Shown here: positions 6,799-10,877 of the stretch, piece by piece
How positions within the stretch are numbered: the first letter of the stretch is position 1
Layout: the number at the start of each line of letters is the position of its first letter
From: DATJUF01 sp035524095
Lineage (GTDB): Bacteria; Desulfobacterota; Binatia; Binatales; Binataceae
Length of the DNA stretch: 10,877 bases
NCBI GenBank assembly: GCA_035524095.1
Contig: DATKPK010000113.1
Location: 1 to 10,877, forward strand
Reading direction: 5' to 3'
Notes under the pieces: model-generated
What the model saw: the letters and a program-made list of their open reading frames with translations, nothing else
Database searches by the model: none
Told to the model about the DNA's origin: nothing
Program-made: the position numbers and the translations under genes

Positions 6799-8238
6799 TC
6801 AGAAGCCGGCAGGGCGTGGGCAGCCGCCGAGCATATCGAGCAGGCGTCCGGCCAGATCGAGCGTGGTGTGATCGTCCAGAAATGCTCCCACGATCTGGAT
6901 ACCAACCGGCAGCCCATTCGATGAAAGGCCGACCGGGACGACAGTCGCCGGCAAGTAGCAGGCTCCGGCGGGCGCCATCCAGGTGATCAAACTCCAGTAC
7001 GGTATCTGCTCACCCCCGACCGCGGCGGTCCTGCCCGCCTGAGGTTCGGAATGGTCGTGCGGGATGGCGGGGCACGGCATCACCGGAAGCAAAATCGCGT
7101 CCCAATGGGTAAAGAACTCCTCCCACGCTTTGCGCATCTGCAAGCGCCGCTCGTTGTAGCTGAGCCATTGGCGATGGCGCATCGCGAGCAAGCGGCGGGT
7201 GTGGGCAGCGGGAGTCTGGCCGACAGTAGCGGCGTAATCCTCGATCCGCTCATTTGAGACACCACCAGCGAGAGCGGCCTGTAATAGAGCAAAGAATGTA
7301 TCGGTGACCTTCTCGAGGGTAAACGCCGGTCGCGCTACGTAGTCAACCTGGGCACCAGCAGCAGCTAGCGTTTGCGCTGCCCTTTCCAGCAAGTTCCGTG
7401 ACTCTGATTCCACACGGCAGGCCGGATCATCCAGCCACGCGGCGATGCGGTAAGCGCTTATCGTCTGATGGCGTGCCGCTGGCAGTTGTAATCGCCACGC
7501 CGGACGATCCCAACGATTAGGGCCAGAGATGATCTCCAGCGCTAACCGCAGATCTTCAACCGTACGAGCCATCGGACCGGCGACGGCGAGATCGGCAAGG
7601 GTCAGAGTGCCCGGAGGCCCGGGGATCTGGCCATGGGAGGGAACGATTCCATAACTGGGCTTATGGCCCACGACCCCTGACATATGGGACGGCAGGCGAA
7701 TCGAGCCACCGATATCGCTGCCGAGTTCCAGCGGAGTGAATCCGCATGCGAGGGCAGCAGCCGAACCGCCGGACGATCCTCCGGGCGTTCGCGACACATC
7801 GTAGGGATTATTGGTCGTGCCAAACACCTCATTATAGCTCTGGAGGTCGCCGGCATAGATCGGCAGGTTGGTCTTGCCGAGGATGATCGCACCCGCTTCG
7901 CGCAATCGTGCAACCGGCCAGGCGTCTTCCTGGGGGACAAATTCAGCAAGCTCCGGCGCGCCCGAGGTCGTGCGCAGTCCGCCGGTCTGGAAGGAGTCCT
8001 TGATGGTGATGGGCACGCCATGCAGCGGACCGCGGGGCCCGTTATGCGCAAGAACGGCATCCGCCGCGTCAGCGGCTGCACGCGCGCGTTCGGGGTCGAT
8101 CGTGACCACGCTGTTGATTGGCTGATCGAGCGCGGCGATCCGGGTCAGGAAATAATCAACGGCCTGGCGGCTCGAGATCTCGCGGTCGGAGATCATCTTC
8201 GCGATAGTCGCAGCACTTAGAAATGCGAGTTCGGTCAC
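6799..8238 (-). CDS. Amidase, amidase-signature family
   Basis: A complete 479-residue amidase-signature hydrolase, which cleaves carboxylic amides to acid and ammonia or amine. The catalytic Ser-cisSer-Lys triad is visible: Lys80 in GVPITIKDSF, the cis-Ser155 in TPGGSSGGSAAA, and the nucleophile Ser179 in GSDIGGSIRLP. The 24-residue spacing of the two serines is that seen in characterised family members. Length and motif order fit stand-alone amidases. It is less like GatA of the tRNA amidotransferase, since no gatB or gatC is present. The GTG start at 8238 is fixed by GGAGG (8248-8244), five bases upstream. No signal peptide is seen, so the enzyme is cytoplasmic. It diverges from the small membrane protein gene across 112 bases. 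Substrate is unknown; C-terminal PVGLSSNGLPVGIQIVG is the usual family ending. Confidence 0.94.
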   Translation of the reverse strand: MTELAFLSAATIAKMISDREISSRQAVDYFLTRIAALDQPINSVVTIDPERARAAADAADAVLAHNGPRGPLHGVPITIKDSFQTGGLRTTSGAPELAEFVPQEDAWPVARLREAGAIILGKTNLPIYAGDLQSYNEVFGTTNNPYDVSRTPGGSSGGSAAALACGFTPLELGSDIGGSIRLPSHMSGVVGHKPSYGIVPSHGQIPGPPGTLTLADLAVAGPMARTVEDLRLALEIISGPNRWDRPAWRLQLPAARHQTISAYRIAAWLDDPACRVESESRNLLERAAQTLAAAGAQVDYVARPAFTLEKVTDTFFALLQAALAGGVSNERIEDYAATVGQTPAAHTRRLLAMRHRQWLSYNERRLQMRKAWEEFFTHWDAILLPVMPCPAIPHDHSEPQAGRTAAVGGEQIPYWSLITWMAPAGACYLPATVVPVGLSSNGLPVGIQIVGAFLDDHTTLDLAGRLLDMLGGCPRPAGF

Positions 8239-8255
8239 GGCGGCCTCCGCAATTC

Positions 8256-8291
8256 ACTTCTGCTTGTCACTAGCGTATGGGGAGCAGAAGT
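8256..8291. promoter_or_regulatory. 9-bp inverted repeat in the divergent promoter region, possible operator
   Basis: ACTTCTGCT (8256-8264) and AGCAGAAGT (8283-8291) are perfect inverted repeats separated by 18 bases, about two helical turns between half-site starts plus part of a third. They lie between the amidase and the divergent small membrane protein gene. On the minus strand one half-site overlaps TTGACT (8294-8289), a near-consensus -35 for the amidase, although the matching -10 is poor. This could be a binding site for a dimeric regulator. No regulator gene is in the window, so the role is inferred. Confidence 0.35.
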
Positions 8292-8350
8292 CAAGGCTTC
8301 GTGCTTCAACACGAGGCTTCGGTTACGATTAGGCAATTGAAACTGGTCCA

Positions 8351-8905
8351 ATGCTCGAAACTGAGACGATCGCCGAGCCTGATCTGCAACCCGATAGACC
8401 GATCGACTTCCTACGGCCACCATTTCGTAAATTCGAATTCTCGACGCGGATGAGCACGGAGCACGCTGCGCGCGTTCTGGAAGAGATCGTCGAACCGCCA
8501 AGGAAGTGGGGATGGCCAACTTCGCCGAAGCGCGGATATTTCGAGGGCAGGGTTGCAGGTGGCCGCTTCAAAATTCATCGAATCGTCTATTACCGAAATT
8601 CTTTCATTCCCATAATCGAAGGAAGTTTACGGCGCGACGGTCTGGGAACTCTAGTGACTCTGAACATGCGGCTGCTTTGGCCAATAGTATTCGTTTGGTC
8701 CGGAATAATAATATTCCTCGCCTGGGGATCGCTGGCCATAGAATCGCGCCTGGCCGGACCGTTCGAGGCGAGAATGCTCCTGTTCGGAATGACGTCATTC
8801 ATATATCTAGTCGCGACTATACCTTTCACTATCGAAGTTCGCGTCGCCAAAAAACGCCTGGTGGAGCTTCTGCGGCCTGAGGGCACAGGCAGATACGGCA
8901 GGTAG
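8351..8905 (+). CDS. Conserved-type hypothetical protein with two membrane helices
   Basis: This 184-residue protein has a soluble N-terminal part and two hydrophobic helices at about 107-126 (LLWPIVFVWSGIIIFLAW) and 142-161 (MLLFGMTSFIYLVATIPFTI), with a short basic C-terminal tail. The N-terminal part contains FEFSTRMSTEHAARVLEEIV (28-47), then GYFEGRVAGGRFKIHRIVYYRNSF and IIEG (62-90). This pattern recalls uncharacterised bacterial proteins in which a small beta-rich domain precedes a two-helix hairpin; I cannot name a family with certainty. The helical hairpin suggests both termini are cytoplasmic. The start at 8351 is the only good ATG but lacks a clear Shine-Dalgarno sequence. It is divergent from the amidase and convergent with the sulfotransferase gene, so it is probably transcribed alone. 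No function is proposed. Confidence 0.8.
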   Translation: MLETETIAEPDLQPDRPIDFLRPPFRKFEFSTRMSTEHAARVLEEIVEPPRKWGWPTSPKRGYFEGRVAGGRFKIHRIVYYRNSFIPIIEGSLRRDGLGTLVTLNMRLLWPIVFVWSGIIIFLAWGSLAIESRLAGPFEARMLLFGMTSFIYLVATIPFTIEVRVAKKRLVELLRPEGTGRYGR

Positions 8906-8948
8906 TGAACTGCGTCGCGGGACTGTGAGCGTTAGGCTCCGACGTGGC
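8906..8948. other. Short convergent gap
   Basis: Forty-three bases between convergent stop codons. GAGC, five bases, GCTC (about 8927-8939) could form a very small hairpin, but there is no T-run on either strand. Confidence 0.3.
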
Positions 8949-10637
8949 TCATTCTCTGTAGCGAATCAGGGCGTCGCCCAAGCGATCCTTGAGCGGGCCG
9001 AGCCAAGGCTCGTAGTTCTTCCAATGGTGGAGGCCATGGCGGAAGAGCGGCTGGCGCACTTGCTCTGAGCTTGCGGTGTGGACAGCACGCTCCGTCTTAT
9101 AGAATTCGACGCAGGCCCGTTCGAATGGAAGGTGGCAGAACTCCAAGATACGGCGCGCGCTTCCCTCGAGGTCCTCCACCGCGTCTTTATACAGCAATCG
9201 CAGGACTCGCCCGGGAAGGACTTCCTCCCAATGCCGCATGAGTTCGAGATAGGTGCGGTAATAGCGGGCGATATGGCCAATGCTATAGGTGAACTCCTGC
9301 CCCTTGGCAAACAACTGCTTCAGGTTGCTCAAGCAGCAGGCCATAGGCTCGCGCCGCACATCGATGATTTTGGCATTTGGCAAGATCAGATGGATGAGCC
9401 CGATGTGGCGGAAGTTGTTCGGCATCTTGTCGATGAAGAACGGTTTATGCTTGCGGTATACGCGGGTGTCGTTCAGGTAGCGTTCGCCGAGAGCGCGGAA
9501 ATCCTCGGGCGCAAGTTCAGCCAGCACATCTGGATAACAATCGTGTTTGGCGGCACGCAAGGGCAGATTGCTGAGGGACATTTGTTTCCCTCGTCGTATT
9601 TCGACTGCGATGCGCTGGATTTCGGGGAGTTCTTGAGTGCCTTCGACTTGTGAGTGTGAGGCGAGGATCTGCTCGATGAGCGTTGATCCGGAACGTGGCA
9701 AGCCCACAACAAAAATCGGATCAGGATCCGGCACGCCGAGACCTTTGCGCGCGGCGAAGAATTCCGCCGTGCACGCCTCTATCTGCCGGCGGGTGTTCGC
9801 TGCGGTGATTTCCGGATCATAGCGGCTTTCGGAGCACTTGAATGCGTTGCCCTGTTGGTAAAATTGCCATGATTCTGCGTAATCCCTCTGATCTTCGAAG
9901 GCCTTGCCGAGCGCGAAACACAGATGGTAACGGTCGGCCAAAGCTGCGGCTGGCGCAGCTTCCTCTAGACGCATCTGAGCTATCTCATTCGGCGAAAAGC
10001 GATAGGTCTTGAGATTGGCGAGGCTCCACCAGGCGTCGCCGAATCCCAGTCTGACAGTCGCCGCCATCTTGTAGGATTCTATTGCCTCTTGCTGCCGTCC
10101 GACGGTTTGCAGAGCGTGACCGAGCGACACCTGAAGATCGGCCGAATCCGGCGAGGCAGCCAAGAGCTGCCGATAGAGCGCGATCGCCCGCTCGTATTCT
10201 CCGAGGCCGACGCTGGCGGCAGCATGCAATGAAAGGTAGTAGCTATTGCCGGGCTCGAGCCTCAGCAGAGTATCGAGCGCTTGACGCGCTTGCAGATATT
10301 TCTGGCTATCGAGCAGGACACGGATGAGGTCCAAGCGCGCGGCGACGTAATCAGGTGCGAGCTTCAACGCTGCTGCGAGCAGCAATTCCGCTTCATCGAG
10401 TACTTCGTACCGATGCTGGATTCTCGCCAATAAACGGAGGGCCTCGGCATGGTCGCCGCATTTGATTAGATATGTGCGCAGGATCTTTTCGGCGTCGGCG
10501 AGGTCCCCATCCGAGAAGAGGCTTCCGGCGCGTACAATGTCCGATGGTAGATGTTTCGGAGCTCTAATACGCTCGGTCGCGGCCGCTGAATTTTCGCATC
10601 CCCAGTCAAAAGGTAAAGCCGTTCCAGCATTGTCCAA
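8949..10637 (-). CDS. TPR-containing sulfotransferase, main part of a frameshifted gene
   Basis: This frame encodes most of a two-part protein. Residues 31-198 form five regular 34-residue TPR units (unit starts near 31, 63, 97, 131 and 165), which usually bind partner proteins. From about 305 a PAPS-dependent sulfotransferase domain follows: the 5'-phosphosulfate loop PIFVVGLPRSGSTLIEQ (307-323), the DKMPNNFRHIGLIHL block (403-417), and the 3'-phosphate region IDVRREPMACCLSNLKQLF (425-443). Such enzymes transfer sulfate from PAPS to a hydroxyl or amine of a sugar, lipid or protein; the acceptor is unknown. The C-terminus (NYEPWLGPLKD, then RYRE) is complete. The only possible start, TTG at 10637, is not credible: the first 15 or so residues are out of frame with the family, and real homology resumes at NSAAATER (about residue 16). 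The true N-terminus lies in the neighbouring frame (10466-10877), a one-base shift away. As read, the gene is disrupted unless the shift is a sequence error. Confidence 0.85.
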   Translation of the reverse strand: MDNAGTALPFDWGCENSAAATERIRAPKHLPSDIVRAGSLFSDGDLADAEKILRTYLIKCGDHAEALRLLARIQHRYEVLDEAELLLAAALKLAPDYVAARLDLIRVLLDSQKYLQARQALDTLLRLEPGNSYYLSLHAAASVGLGEYERAIALYRQLLAASPDSADLQVSLGHALQTVGRQQEAIESYKMAATVRLGFGDAWWSLANLKTYRFSPNEIAQMRLEEAAPAAALADRYHLCFALGKAFEDQRDYAESWQFYQQGNAFKCSESRYDPEITAANTRRQIEACTAEFFAARKGLGVPDPDPIFVVGLPRSGSTLIEQILASHSQVEGTQELPEIQRIAVEIRRGKQMSLSNLPLRAAKHDCYPDVLAELAPEDFRALGERYLNDTRVYRKHKPFFIDKMPNNFRHIGLIHLILPNAKIIDVRREPMACCLSNLKQLFAKGQEFTYSIGHIARYYRTYLELMRHWEEVLPGRVLRLLYKDAVEDLEGSARRILEFCHLPFERACVEFYKTERAVHTASSEQVRQPLFRHGLHHWKNYEPWLGPLKDRLGDALIRYRE

Positions 10638-10877
10638 CTCGTCGTGAGGGCGGGGTTGAGCTCTACTGCCCGCGCGAAAGCATCGATCGCGCGCGGAGTC
10701 GTGTAACAGTAGCCGCGCTCCTGAAACAAGAGACTGAAGCCAGGCTGCTGTTGCTGAAGGCGGCGCAAGGTTTCCAGCGCCTCATAGATTTGGTTCAAGC
10801 AACGCTGGTTAGCGGCGATCAGGTACCAAACGTCCCGGTTCAAGGGCGCAGAAGCGGATAAAATTTTAGCTGCATCG
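10466..10877 (-). pseudogene. N-terminal TPR part of the same sulfotransferase gene, other frame, 5' end outside the window
   Basis: This frame is open from the window edge and reads DAAKILSASAPLNRDVWYLI, then LNQIYEALETLRRLQQQQPG, RGYCYTTPRAIDAFARAVEL and TSWTMLERLYLLTGDAK: TPR repeats typical of the N-terminus of TPR-sulfotransferases. The TTG at 10843 is preceded by matching in-frame sequence, so the true start is beyond 10877. After GDAK at about 10592 the frame loses similarity and runs to a stop at 10466, while the family sequence continues in the main frame. The repeat containing RGYCYTTPRAIDAF is about four residues short between Tyr and Ala compared with the 34-residue rule, suggesting a 12-base in-frame deletion near 10685. 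Confidence 0.75.
10588..10600 (-). other. Frameshift point in the TPR-sulfotransferase gene
   Basis: On the minus strand the sequence is GATGCGAAAATTC with a run of four A (10594-10591). Adding one A gives Asp-Ala-Lys-Asn-Ser and joins the two frames exactly where family similarity switches (TGDAK to NSAAATER). This points to a one-base loss. It is not a classical X-XXY-YYZ slippery site in the incoming frame, so programmed shifting is unlikely. Confidence 0.7.

Noticed and set aside
6540..6917. 125-codon minus-strand open frame overlapping the amidase 3' end
   Set aside because: Its upstream half is out of frame with the amidase coding sequence and its downstream half runs through the P450 relic; it is not a gene, although its tail exposes the FPANPHPHF piece of the relic.
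7684..8220. 178-codon plus-strand open frame
   Set aside because: Antisense to the amidase signature region and explained by codon bias of the real gene.
9078..9653. 191-codon plus-strand open frame
   Set aside because: Antisense to the sulfotransferase domain, whose PAPS-binding motifs are clear on the minus strand.
10588..10600. Programmed ribosomal frameshift in the sulfotransferase gene
   Set aside because: The incoming frame reads GCG AAA ATT, which is not an X-XXY-YYZ heptamer, and this family is not known to need frameshifting; a base loss is simpler.
1..10877. CRISPR array, insertion sequence, tRNA/rRNA gene, toxin-antitoxin or defence genes
   Set aside because: Looked for on both strands; no regularly spaced repeats, transposase motifs, cloverleaf-like sequence or recognisable defence domains were seen.

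Overview
The window looks like chromosomal DNA of a Gram-negative, moderately GC-rich bacterium (high fifties by eye). The RluB-type pseudouridine synthase reads most like alphaproteobacterial proteins. The TPR-sulfotransferase, P450 and LLM-class oxidoreductase are families common in soil Proteobacteria and in uncultured groups such as Binatota, so the phylum is an inference. No tRNA, rRNA, CRISPR array, transposase or phage gene was found.

Layout, left to right: an rRNA pseudouridine synthase on the minus strand (155-919); a gene-poor gap of about 690 bases; an LLM-class (F420/FMN) oxidoreductase on the plus strand (1611-2465); then, convergent to it, a minus-strand block. Read in transcription order, that block is an amidase (8238-6799), the decayed 5' end of a second cytochrome P450 (about 6631-6445), an 826-residue multi-spanning membrane protein with a GT-C-like layout (6344-3864), and an intact cytochrome P450 (3715-2519). 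Divergent from the amidase is a small two-helix membrane protein of unknown function (8351-8905). The right end holds a minus-strand TPR-sulfotransferase that is broken by a frameshift near 10591 and runs off the window.

The main find is the P450 relic. The sequence between the amidase and the membrane protein gene matches the intact P450 in its 5' leader (44 of 64 bases, ungapped) and in its first 50 or so codons (41 of 57 bases in the best block). The relic has lost its start codon, gained a stop, and carries compensating frameshifts. Many differences in the best block are silent third-position changes, so two P450 paralogs probably diverged while both were functional and one later decayed. 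The P450, LLM oxidoreductase and amidase would suit oxidative and hydrolytic attack on small organic molecules, but no single pathway can be read from the sequence. I did not see a convincing new defence or mobile system here.
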